Below are positions 1-7,111 of a stretch of DNA of 12,078 nt, one piece after another; position 1 is the stretch's first letter, and every line of letters starts with the position of its first letter. The translations under genes and the position numbers were made by a program. Where the stretch lies: positions 1-12,078 of the forward strand of contig CAMODS010000027.1 in assembly GCA_946611525.1 (NCBI GenBank). The letters are read 5' to 3'. The stretch comes from an uncultured Lachnospiraceae bacterium. GTDB lineage: Bacteria; Bacillota; Clostridia; Lachnospirales; Lachnospiraceae. The notes under the pieces were generated by a model. That model ran no database searches. It was not told the origin of the DNA and saw only the letters and a program-made list of their open reading frames with translations.

Positions 1-1689
1 GAGGATCCGCTGGAGGTTCGAGTAGCCCGTGCCAAAATCATCAAGCGACAGTGCAAAGCCGCAGTCGGAAAGCTCCGAAAGGTTGCTGATAAGGTGGGCA
101 TTGTCGTCCTCGTAGTCCGTCTCGGTGATCTCAAGGTTGATCTGGGAGGGATCCACGTTGTACCTCTTTTGATAGTTTACAATGTCGCTTACGATGTTTT
201 TATCTATGCACTGCTGCCCTGAGAGGTTGAGTTCGATATACGAAAGTCCCAGTCCCTCAAAGTCCTTTGATCCGATAAACTTTATCACGTCATGCAGCAC
301 ATGGATACCAACCGCCTGCATGAGGTGGCGCTGCTCCGCCTCGGGGATAAAAAGTCCCGGAGATATCATACCGTATTCCGGATCATGGAGACGTATCAGC
401 GCCTCTGCCGAGATGAATTTGCCCTGTCTCAACGAATATATGGGCTGATAATACATCTCAAATGCTCCGGTAGAAATGGCACGGCGCAGGATATCATCCA
501 TGCTGTTTAGGATATGGAACTCCCTGGTCTCCACTACGTCGGAAGCTCTCACCAGATGGTGCCCGGGATCCGTAAACTGAACAAACTTGTGGCCAAAGTT
601 TATGATACTTTCCTCATCGGCCATGTCATCGGGAGCATATACCATACCCATGACCGCATCCAGAGTCAGGCCGTTTCTCTCATCTATGACACTTTCAAAA
701 AGTATCATCCTGGCAAACTCCACCACCTTGTCATCCGGCAGTATATCTGCGGAGTTATCCATGACGATGTAGATATAGCCTGCCTCCTCGTAAAATACGT
801 CAAACTCATGCTTCGTGGACTTAAAGTGCGACACTATGGCATTTAGGATCCTCATGATCTGCTCATTGTACCTGTCATCGCCCAAAAACTCGCGGACGGC
901 ACGTGCGTTATTGAAACGTATGATAAAGATCTGCGCACTCTCTCCCGTGGAAAGCACCTTTCTTACCTCTCGTCTGTAGGTCTTGAAATTCATGACGCCG
1001 CTGACGGAGTCCACCAGCTCCTCGGGACGCTGGATGTATAAAAGAACTGCCAAAAGGGAAAGGGAGGAAGCAAAAAGCTCCACCATGTAGTTTGCCTTCA
1101 CCATCTGTATATAGACCGCTATACCTGTAAAGGCAACCAAAAGATTAAGTGCCAGCCACTTGTCTGTCTCCAAAAAGCGCTTTTTATAACAATAGATAAG
1201 AAAACCTAAAACATAAAGGAGATACATGCCTGCAGTGATATAGAGGATGAACATGAACTCTCCCCTGTGATATCCCGCCTCCGGTGTGATGGTAAAAAGC
1301 ATGTGATGGAAAACATTTGAAGTAACCACAAGCACCGTCACCACATAAGGGCCATACACCGCGACCCTTATTGGCCGTGAATAAAGCTTGTACCACATCC
1401 TCACCTTTGACACGCAAAACAGGAAATACAAAAGGATGGTGCCGGTACGAAGGTAAAAATATGCGTAGAAGAGAATGACGTACGACCACCACTCAAACCC
1501 AGGTGACAGTGGCAGTTCATACGCAGTATATGGCAAGAAATCGGTAAGCGTAACGATAATCGACACAGCAACCATATAGATAAAAAGCCGGTTGGTGCGC
1601 CCGTGGTGCATTTTTTTCCTGTACACCGTGATCAGGATAAACCCGTATATCATCAGTGCTGCATAATCAAATTCCAGGATCATTCTCAT
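1..1689 (-). CDS. Membrane 7TM - degenerate GGDEF - EAL protein, predicted c-di-GMP phosphodiesterase (C-terminus outside window)
   Basis: Predicted to hydrolyse cyclic di-GMP at the membrane. 563 codons are visible and the frame is open to the window edge, so roughly the last 90-100 residues are missing. Residues 1 to about 220 hold some seven hydrophobic segments. Residues about 225-380 have the spacing of a GGDEF domain, but the signature is replaced by a sequence around EEAGYI (near residue 300), so it is probably not a cyclase. The EAL domain starts near residue 400: the EAL signature is AEALIRL with Glu429, followed by an NLSGQQ segment, LEITETD, and DDFGTGYSNL with Asp550 and Asp551. 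These are the metal-binding and catalytic positions of active EAL enzymes. The start at 1689 is supported by an AAAGG about 9 nt upstream; a stop codon directly upstream excludes longer starts, and a second ATG at 1683 is too far from the AGG. The gene lies 75 bp after the membrane protein gene, and no clear terminator was seen between them. Confidence 0.88.
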   Translation of the reverse strand, partial: MRMILEFDYAALMIYGFILITVYRKKMHHGRTNRLFIYMVAVSIIVTLTDFLPYTAYELPLSPGFEWWSYVILFYAYFYLRTGTILLYFLFCVSKVRMWYKLYSRPIRVAVYGPYVVTVLVVTSNVFHHMLFTITPEAGYHRGEFMFILYITAGMYLLYVLGFLIYCYKKRFLETDKWLALNLLVAFTGIAVYIQMVKANYMVELFASSLSLLAVLLYIQRPEELVDSVSGVMNFKTYRREVRKVLSTGESAQIFIIRFNNARAVREFLGDDRYNEQIMRILNAIVSHFKSTKHEFDVFYEEAGYIYIVMDNSADILPDDKVVEFARMILFESVIDERNGLTLDAVMGMVYAPDDMADEESIINFGHKFVQFTDPGHHLVRASDVVETREFHILNSMDDILRRAISTGAFEMYYQPIYSLRQGKFISAEALIRLHDPEYGMISPGLFIPEAEQRHLMQAVGIHVLHDVIKFIGSKDFEGLGLSYIELNLSGQQCIDKNIVSDIVNYQKRYNVDPSQINLEITETDYEDDNAHLISNLSELSDCGFALSLDDFGTGYSNLQRIL

Positions 1690-1764
1690 GGCAAAAAACC
1701 TTTAAGCGGTCTCCCCAAACCACTGCAAACTCAGTTTATGTAACAAAATCGGCAAATACTTTCC

Positions 1765-2265
1765 CTAACGTATCACCGCTCCCAAAAGCCCGTATGAAAG
1801 AATGCTCATGATGACAGTGGCTATGGCAATGCCGCAAAGCTCCGCCACCACCGCCTTTTTGATATCCATGTCCAAAAGTGATGCGATAAGACTACCTGTC
1901 CAGGCTCCCGTACCCGGAAGCGGTATCCCTACAAAAAGCATGAGTCCTATAAACTCCGTGCCCTCCACCCGGTCACTGCGCTTCATGGCGTGGGCCTCGA
2001 TGCGGTCCACCAGTCCTCCCAGGTGCTTGAATCTCTTCATCCACTTAAAGATGGCCTTTATAAAAAGCAGGATGAAAGGTATGGGTATGATGTTGCCGAT
2101 AATGCATATGGGTATGGCAGTCCTAATGGGTATATCCAAAAGACTGGCCGCCAAAAGGCCTCCCCTAAGCTCAAGTATCGGAAACATGCTTATGATAAAA
2201 ACCACAGCCTCCGCCGAGACGTACTGCCCCAAGGTGTCGGTAAATAATTGTACTAATGATTCCAT
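1765..2265 (-). CDS. Small integral membrane protein, 'small multidrug export protein' family (COG2426-like)
   Basis: A 166-residue, strongly hydrophobic protein with four or five membrane segments. The pattern MFPILELRGGLLAA near the N-terminus and GIPLPGTGAWTG in the second half is typical of the PF06695/COG2426 family. That family is named as a putative small multidrug exporter, but its substrate is not established; the paired proline- and glycine-rich re-entrant-looking motifs resemble those of DedA-like proteins. The frame is open for 43 more codons upstream to 2394, but those are translated palindromic repeat DNA and overlap the end of hisC. I chose ATG at 2265 because GGAG lies 5 nt upstream and the protein then begins MESLVQLF, as expected for the family. 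It follows hisC by 55 bp and may be cotranscribed if the repeat between them does not terminate transcription. Confidence 0.8.
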   Translation of the reverse strand: MESLVQLFTDTLGQYVSAEAVVFIISMFPILELRGGLLAASLLDIPIRTAIPICIIGNIIPIPFILLFIKAIFKWMKRFKHLGGLVDRIEAHAMKRSDRVEGTEFIGLMLFVGIPLPGTGAWTGSLIASLLDMDIKKAVVAELCGIAIATVIMSILSYGLLGAVIR

Positions 2266-2279
2266 AAAAACTCCAAAAA

Positions 2280-2351
2280 GATTCTTCGCTTCGCTCAGAA
2301 TGACAGTAGGGCCTGTACACTCAGGATGACAACCGCTTCGCTTTGAATGAC
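2280..2351. repeat. Cluster of three palindromic repeat units (REP-like), hisC 3' end
   Basis: One complete and two partial copies share the ending TCAGAATGACA, TCAGGATGACA or TTGAATGACA. The complete unit (2280-2305) folds on itself: ATTCT (2281-2285) pairs with AGAAT (2297-2301), and GC pairs with GC around a three-base loop. Read on the minus strand, the internal mismatch is two tandem G-A pairs and the core is GCGAAGC. Units 2 (2306-2331) and 3 (2332-2351) have lost their left arms. Translation of this element gives the VILSEAKNL-type peptides often seen in spurious hypothetical proteins, from memory. It is related to the cluster at 11971-12055. On the minus strand the complete hairpin is followed by CTTTTT, so weak termination is possible. 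Confidence 0.85.
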
Positions 2352-3403
2352 AATATTTCTTCAAGTGCTTTAAAAAGCTGCTCCATCTGTTCATCTGTAC
2401 CCACGGTGATCCGAAGGTAATTGTCTATCCGTGGTTTTTTAAAATATCTCACGTAAATGCCCCTGTCACGAAGCTTTTCAAAGATCTCCTCCGCCGGCAC
2501 CCGCTCATGGGTGGCAAAAATGAAATTCGTCGAGGACTCGGGAAAGCTAAAGCCAAGCTCTAAAAGCCTATTTTTACTCATCTCCCGTGTGTCGATGATC
2601 TGCCTGACCTGCCGGTCAAAATAGGCTTTATCCTTTACGGAGGCAACTCCTATCCTCTGGGTAATGGTGTCCATGGTGTAGGAATTGAAAGAATCCCTGG
2701 CCGCCAGAAGATAAGATATTAGCTTTTTTTGTCCCATGGCATAGCCTATACGGCTGCCTGCAAGGGATCTGGACTTTGAAAAGGTGCGTACCACTAAAAG
2801 ATTATCATAGTGGTCTGTGTATCTTAACATACTTTCACCGCCAAAGTCCACATAAGCTTCATCCACTATCACCACACACTCCGGATGGCTCTCAAGCACG
2901 TGGCACAGCGCCCCGGTATCAAGGTAAAGCCCCGTGGGCGCATTGGGATTTGCGATGACTATGCCACCGCAGGGCCCCTCATATCCTGTAAGGTCGATGG
3001 ACAGATCCTCTGCCACCGGTATCCTCTCATACTCTATCCCGAAAAGCTCGCACCAAACATCATAAAAACTGTAGGTGATGTCCGGAAACCTGACGGGCCG
3101 CTTTTTATCCCCAAAAAAGGTAAGGAAGCTCATGGCCAGCACATCATCCGACCCCACTCCCACAAAAACCTCATCAGGTGAGATTCCGTGAAAATCTGCC
3201 AGCGTGCTGCGAAGCTCCAACAGTGTGGGCTCCGGATAGCGTCTTAGCTCATCCGCATAAAAGTCCTCCAAAACCTCCTGCACCGCCGGCGCCGGGGGAT
3301 AAGGGTTTTCGTTGGTATTAAGCTTTATGACATTTTTATCCTTGGGCTGTTCCCCGGGTACATAGGGGATCAGCTTTTTAACATTTTTTTCCCATTCTGA
3401 CAT
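2321..3403 (-). CDS. hisC: Histidinol-phosphate aminotransferase
   Basis: A PLP-dependent fold-type I aminotransferase of the HisC family, which exchanges the amino group between histidinol phosphate/imidazole acetol phosphate and glutamate/2-oxoglutarate in histidine synthesis. The 360-residue length is normal. Visible markers are the N-terminal LIPYVPGEQ and KLNTNENPYPP segments, NPNAPTG, VDEAYVDFGG, and the PLP lysine Lys210 in TFSKSRSLAG. The start at 3403 is 1 bp after the stop of the L,D-transpeptidase gene (TGA-T-ATG); the Shine-Dalgarno is weak (AGAAG), so translational coupling is likely. An in-frame extension to 3499 only overlaps the upstream gene and is rejected. The last nine residues and the stop codon are encoded by the palindromic repeat cluster. 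No other his gene is visible here. A CobD-like or other aminotransferase role is possible but less likely. Confidence 0.88.
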   Translation of the reverse strand: MSEWEKNVKKLIPYVPGEQPKDKNVIKLNTNENPYPPAPAVQEVLEDFYADELRRYPEPTLLELRSTLADFHGISPDEVFVGVGSDDVLAMSFLTFFGDKKRPVRFPDITYSFYDVWCELFGIEYERIPVAEDLSIDLTGYEGPCGGIVIANPNAPTGLYLDTGALCHVLESHPECVVIVDEAYVDFGGESMLRYTDHYDNLLVVRTFSKSRSLAGSRIGYAMGQKKLISYLLAARDSFNSYTMDTITQRIGVASVKDKAYFDRQVRQIIDTREMSKNRLLELGFSFPESSTNFIFATHERVPAEEIFEKLRDRGIYVRYFKKPRIDNYLRITVGTDEQMEQLFKALEEILSFKAKRLSS

Positions 3404-3404
3404 A

Positions 3405-5060
3405 TCAGTTATTCTTCTTTTTTTCGGCCTTTTTGGCTGCCTTTTCCGATTCCTTTTCAGCAGCCTTTTTAAGCTTTTCAAGTTCCTTTTCGTTCTCATC
3501 GAGGGTGGCTATATTGGTCACATAGCTCTTTCCGGTGTCGGAAAGGCTGTTATAAGCCTGCCTTGCCAGCTGTATGGCAGTCTCACTTTCCAAGGTGACC
3601 GGAGCGATGATATCAATGGAGGCCATGAGTTCTTCTGCTTTTTGCTTTTCCACAGCGGGATCCGGGCCCTCAGGCTCCTCCTCAGTGGCGTATACCAGCA
3701 CAGGGCATCCCTCGTCTATGGTCTCAAAGAGGGTCTTTGCCGTCTCAAAGGGACAGTTAACGCAGCCGTGGGAGCCGTTGGACCGGTATATCTTGCCTCC
3801 GAAACTGCCTCGCCAGGTGGCGTCATGAAGTCCCTCATTGCCATGAAATGGCATCCAGTAGGTTACGGGTGTGGCATAATTGTCGCCACGCAAAACTGCG
3901 TCCTTTTCCTTGTAGGCCACAAAATATGCCCCCACATGAGTCCCGTTGCCCTTGTTGGGATTGCCGGTAACCACATCGGAATCCATAACGAGCTTGCCGT
4001 CCTTATAAAGCCACAGATGCTGGGCTGTGATGTTCACTTCCACGTAGGTATCGCCGTAATCATGCTTGCCGTGGGAATTGGCGTAATAGGTGTAGTGGAG
4101 CTCCCTGGTCACATCCTCCCCTTTTTCAAGGTCAGAGATTATGGCGTCAACCTCTTTTTCCTCATCCACCTTCCATCCGTAGGTGCCTCCGGGGATCGTG
4201 ATCTTCTTTTTATCCAGGCTGGACTTTATGGTCTTGGGCTGGCCAAAGGTGTTGACCCGCTTTGCCAGCGTGCTTACGTATTCTGTGATGGCTTCCCTGT
4301 CGAAGGTCAGCTTTCCGTTTTTCTTGGTCTTTATAAAAGAGGCCTGGGTCGCCTTGTCAAGAGTCACATTCTCATCCAGGGTAAAGGTGATGGTGGCCGC
4401 CATCATTTTATTAAGTTCATCCACCTGTGCGTTAAGCTCGGGATCATCGGAAAAAACAGTGGGCTGTACATAGCACTGATCTGCCAAAAGCCCCATGGAA
4501 CGCTGGAGGGACTCCATCTTTTTCATGACGATATCCGTCATGGCCTCCACGTCGATCTCCGTACCAAAGACCTCCGGTATCACCTCGTACTTTTCACCCG
4601 TAAACTCATAGTGGGCGTCCTCGGTTTTAACCTCATCCGAAGCATCCACGCAGGGAAGGCGCTTGATCTCTTTTTTTACCTTATCCCTATCCATGGTCAC
4701 CACATGATCCGTCTCGTACTCGGTACGGGCAATGATATGTGCAGGCCACTCAAACCCTGTCTGGGCCTCCAGTATGTCGTCCACCTCACCTGACCCCACA
4801 TCAGTCACCATGTCCACATCCTCTGCAAAAATGGTATAGGTGGCATTCCTGCCCTCATCAATGATATCTATGGAATATCCCTTTGCAGCCTCGGCTATGG
4901 TCTCCTCCACGGTCTCTACCGATCTGCCCGAAGACTTTACACCGTTTATCGTACTGTTCAGATAAAAGTGATTTGAAAAATAAACACATCCTCCTATGTA
5001 TATTCCTGCCAGCACCATGGCTGCGATCAAAAGCCCGAATAAAAGCTTTTTGCTTTTCAT
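3405..5060 (-). CDS. Membrane-anchored L,D-transpeptidase (PG-binding domain + YkuD)
   Basis: Predicted to form 3-3 peptide crosslinks in peptidoglycan outside the membrane. 551 residues: basic start and hydrophobic segment (about 6-28), which contains IGGC with Cys25, so a lipoprotein anchor is a weak alternative to a plain transmembrane anchor. A long extracellular region (about 30-330) resembles the PG_binding_4 type that precedes YkuD domains in Firmicutes. The YkuD domain spans about 340-460, with HGNEGLHDATWR and the catalytic motif SHGCVNC, Cys433. Residues about 475-535 match a helical module found in clostridial surface proteins (VTLESETAIQLARQAYNSL, then TNIATL), and the tail is rich in Lys, Glu and Ala. 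The ATG overlaps the stop of the diguanylate cyclase gene by 4 bp (ATGA), and hisC follows after 1 bp. Classification is firm; the crosslink chemistry is inferred from the family. Confidence 0.9.
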   Translation of the reverse strand: MKSKKLLFGLLIAAMVLAGIYIGGCVYFSNHFYLNSTINGVKSSGRSVETVEETIAEAAKGYSIDIIDEGRNATYTIFAEDVDMVTDVGSGEVDDILEAQTGFEWPAHIIARTEYETDHVVTMDRDKVKKEIKRLPCVDASDEVKTEDAHYEFTGEKYEVIPEVFGTEIDVEAMTDIVMKKMESLQRSMGLLADQCYVQPTVFSDDPELNAQVDELNKMMAATITFTLDENVTLDKATQASFIKTKKNGKLTFDREAITEYVSTLAKRVNTFGQPKTIKSSLDKKKITIPGGTYGWKVDEEKEVDAIISDLEKGEDVTRELHYTYYANSHGKHDYGDTYVEVNITAQHLWLYKDGKLVMDSDVVTGNPNKGNGTHVGAYFVAYKEKDAVLRGDNYATPVTYWMPFHGNEGLHDATWRGSFGGKIYRSNGSHGCVNCPFETAKTLFETIDEGCPVLVYATEEEPEGPDPAVEKQKAEELMASIDIIAPVTLESETAIQLARQAYNSLSDTGKSYVTNIATLDENEKELEKLKKAAEKESEKAAKKAEKKKNN

Positions 5061-7096
5061 TGATCTTCATCTCCCATTCCGACATCGCCTTCCGTCTCAA
5101 AACCCTCGGCGTTGTCCGCTTTTATTATATCTTCGTCGCTCTTTCTTACAGTAGCGCGTCTCTTTTTCTTGGCCTCATAAAGTGACCTGTCGGCCGTCCT
5201 GATCAGACTGTCAAGACTGATGGTAGGATCGCACTCAAAGCAGGCCGTACCTATGGATATGCCCAGGTAGTAGGGCTTGCCGGAAACCGCGTTGAAAAGA
5301 TCCGTGGAAAGCTTTACGTCTGCGATCCTCCTGCCGGTCTCATTTTCCTCATTGTCATATACCAAAAACATGCCCAAAAACTCATCGCCGCCAATACGTC
5401 CCAAGGGCGCCCGGTCTCCGATCACACGTCTAAGCACCTCGGAGCAGGCCTTTATGGCAAAGTCGCCCTCATTGTGGCCAAAGGTGTCATTTATCTCCTT
5501 TAGGTGGTCAAGGTCTCCTATCATAAGGCAGGCCCTTATGCCCTCGTTTTCGGTAATGGTCTGATGTATCAGTTCCTCCACGCCACGGCGGTTTAAAAGC
5601 CCCGTCAAAGGGTCTGAGTGGGCGCTGAAGGAAAGCTTTGCATTTTGCATCATAAGATTGGTCCTCTCGGCCATCACGGAGTTATTGATCTCGTGAAAAT
5701 GGAAGGCCGTGCCCAGATGCAGCGACATAAGATACATGTAGGGGATATCCACTGACTCCACCTCCATGATCAGTATGCCGTACTGCCGCTCTCCGTCAAA
5801 TATCAAAAAGGTGTAATACTGCCTGCCGCCCTCTTCGGGCTTTCCCGTAGGGATGAGTCCCCGCTTTAATCCTATGCGCGGGCTGTCCTCACGAGGGTAA
5901 ACAGTAAACTTGTCATCATGCTGCTCAAATACCAGATAGACTTCATCCGCCATAGTGTAGCCATTCTCTACGGTATTGATCATGGGATCATGCTGGACGT
6001 AAAGGTAAGATGACTTTACATTCAGATCTATCAGGTTCTTCGCCATCTGGGAGAAAAAGCTGACCACGTTGTCGGATACGGCCACCAGTTCCCTGGTGAT
6101 GATTGGACCCATAAGAGCATAATTCCAGATGCGCCTGTTATCATCCACCACACCCGGAATGGAGTTGTCCCTGGCATTTGCAAGATCCATCTTTTCATCG
6201 GACAGATTGCAGCCGCAGGAATTGCGGTTGACCAAAGTGGTGGGTATCTTTGTAAGTGCCGGTATCTCCTCACCCTCCAGATAGGCAAGTGCAAGTCTGG
6301 CAGCGGTCTCGCCCATGATCCTGGACTCCTGGCGAACCGTGGTAAGTGGAGGATTTAAAAGGCTTGCCATCGGGATATCATCAAAGCCCGTAACCGCAAT
6401 GTCCACTCCAACCCTAAGGCCTCTTTTTTCACAAACACGGTAAACAGCGGAAGCCATCTCGTCATTGGCACATACCACAGCCTGGGTGCCCCTGTTGGCA
6501 TCCAAAAGCTCCTCGGCTATATCGTCCACATTTTCCGTATAATTACCATAACGGATCATGGTATCGTTGACAGCGCAGCCATGGGAGATCATGGACTCTA
6601 AGTAGGCCTGACGTCGCTGGATGGAATCCTCGTTGTGCTCAGGTCCGCACAAAAGCACGATATTCTCAAACTCGTGGAACTCTATGAGATGATCCACTAT
6701 ATGCTTCATGCCGCCATAGTTGTCGGAAATGATATTAAAGCCCCTTTTAGGCTTTACCTCGTCCTGAAGCACCACACAGGGAACATGGGAAAACTTTTCC
6801 ATGTATAAAAGCTTGTTTTCGATACCGGCAGCTATGTTCATATTGCCAAAGGAAATGATCAAAAAATCGAAATCCTCGAACTTTTCATAGTCATAAATGG
6901 ACAGATACTGGTAGTCAAACTGCACCTGTACATCAGTCAGATCCCCTACGAAACTGACTGACTCCGTGCCCAAAAAGTACATGACATCCACAGGCTTGTC
7001 CTTGAAATAATCCTCAATGGCCGCCATCATGGCCCGGGGATGGACAAAATGCACGTTGCCCAAAAAAACTCCTATCTTCCATCTCTTGTCTGACAT
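5057..7096 (-). CDS. Cytosolic LacI-type ligand sensor fused to a GGDEF diguanylate cyclase
   Basis: Predicted to make cyclic di-GMP from two GTP in response to a small ligand. 679 residues with no signal peptide or membrane segment, so cytoplasmic. Residues 1 to about 295 are a periplasmic-binding-protein fold of the LacI/GalR kind (VCANDEMASAVYRVCE, AVTGFDDIPMASLLNPPLTT, ending in NRNSCGC), but without the DNA-binding helix-turn-helix that LacI repressors carry. Residues about 300-480 include a GAF-like stretch (YYTFLIFDGERQYGILIMEV) and a helical linker. The cyclase domain starts at DPLTGLLNRRG (Asp495), and GGDEF is intact at 569-573. No RxxD inhibitory site is found at the usual position five residues before GGDEF, so product inhibition may be absent. 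The Shine-Dalgarno AAAGGGGGA overlaps the stop codon of nadE, 15 bp upstream; the 3' end overlaps the L,D-transpeptidase start by 4 bp. Ligand unknown. Confidence 0.9.
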   Translation of the reverse strand: MSDKRWKIGVFLGNVHFVHPRAMMAAIEDYFKDKPVDVMYFLGTESVSFVGDLTDVQVQFDYQYLSIYDYEKFEDFDFLIISFGNMNIAAGIENKLLYMEKFSHVPCVVLQDEVKPKRGFNIISDNYGGMKHIVDHLIEFHEFENIVLLCGPEHNEDSIQRRQAYLESMISHGCAVNDTMIRYGNYTENVDDIAEELLDANRGTQAVVCANDEMASAVYRVCEKRGLRVGVDIAVTGFDDIPMASLLNPPLTTVRQESRIMGETAARLALAYLEGEEIPALTKIPTTLVNRNSCGCNLSDEKMDLANARDNSIPGVVDDNRRIWNYALMGPIITRELVAVSDNVVSFFSQMAKNLIDLNVKSSYLYVQHDPMINTVENGYTMADEVYLVFEQHDDKFTVYPREDSPRIGLKRGLIPTGKPEEGGRQYYTFLIFDGERQYGILIMEVESVDIPYMYLMSLHLGTAFHFHEINNSVMAERTNLMMQNAKLSFSAHSDPLTGLLNRRGVEELIHQTITENEGIRACLMIGDLDHLKEINDTFGHNEGDFAIKACSEVLRRVIGDRAPLGRIGGDEFLGMFLVYDNEENETGRRIADVKLSTDLFNAVSGKPYYLGISIGTACFECDPTISLDSLIRTADRSLYEAKKKRRATVRKSDEDIIKADNAEGFETEGDVGMGDEDQ

Positions 7097-7111
7097 GGTA
7101 TGATCCCCCTT

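Noticed and set aside
1690..1764. Terminator or promoter between the membrane protein and EAL genes
   Set aside because: Only an AT-rich near-palindrome (AAACTCAGTTT) is visible; no GC-rich stem with T-run and no properly spaced -35/-10 pair.
1802..2329. 175-codon open frame on the plus strand
   Set aside because: Antisense to the membrane protein gene and running into repeat DNA; its end is a translated palindromic repeat.
2266..2394. N-terminal extension of the membrane protein starting at 2394
   Set aside because: The extra 43 residues are translated repeat (VILSEAKNL-like) and hisC sequence; the good ribosome binding site belongs to ATG at 2265.
3404..3499. N-terminal extension of hisC starting at 3499
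   Set aside because: A Lys/Arg-rich out-of-frame reading of the transpeptidase tail; HisC homology begins at ATG 3403.
3642..4793. 383-codon open frame on the plus strand
   Set aside because: It lies entirely antisense to the L,D-transpeptidase gene, has no recognisable domain or ribosome binding site, and reflects the codon bias of the real gene.
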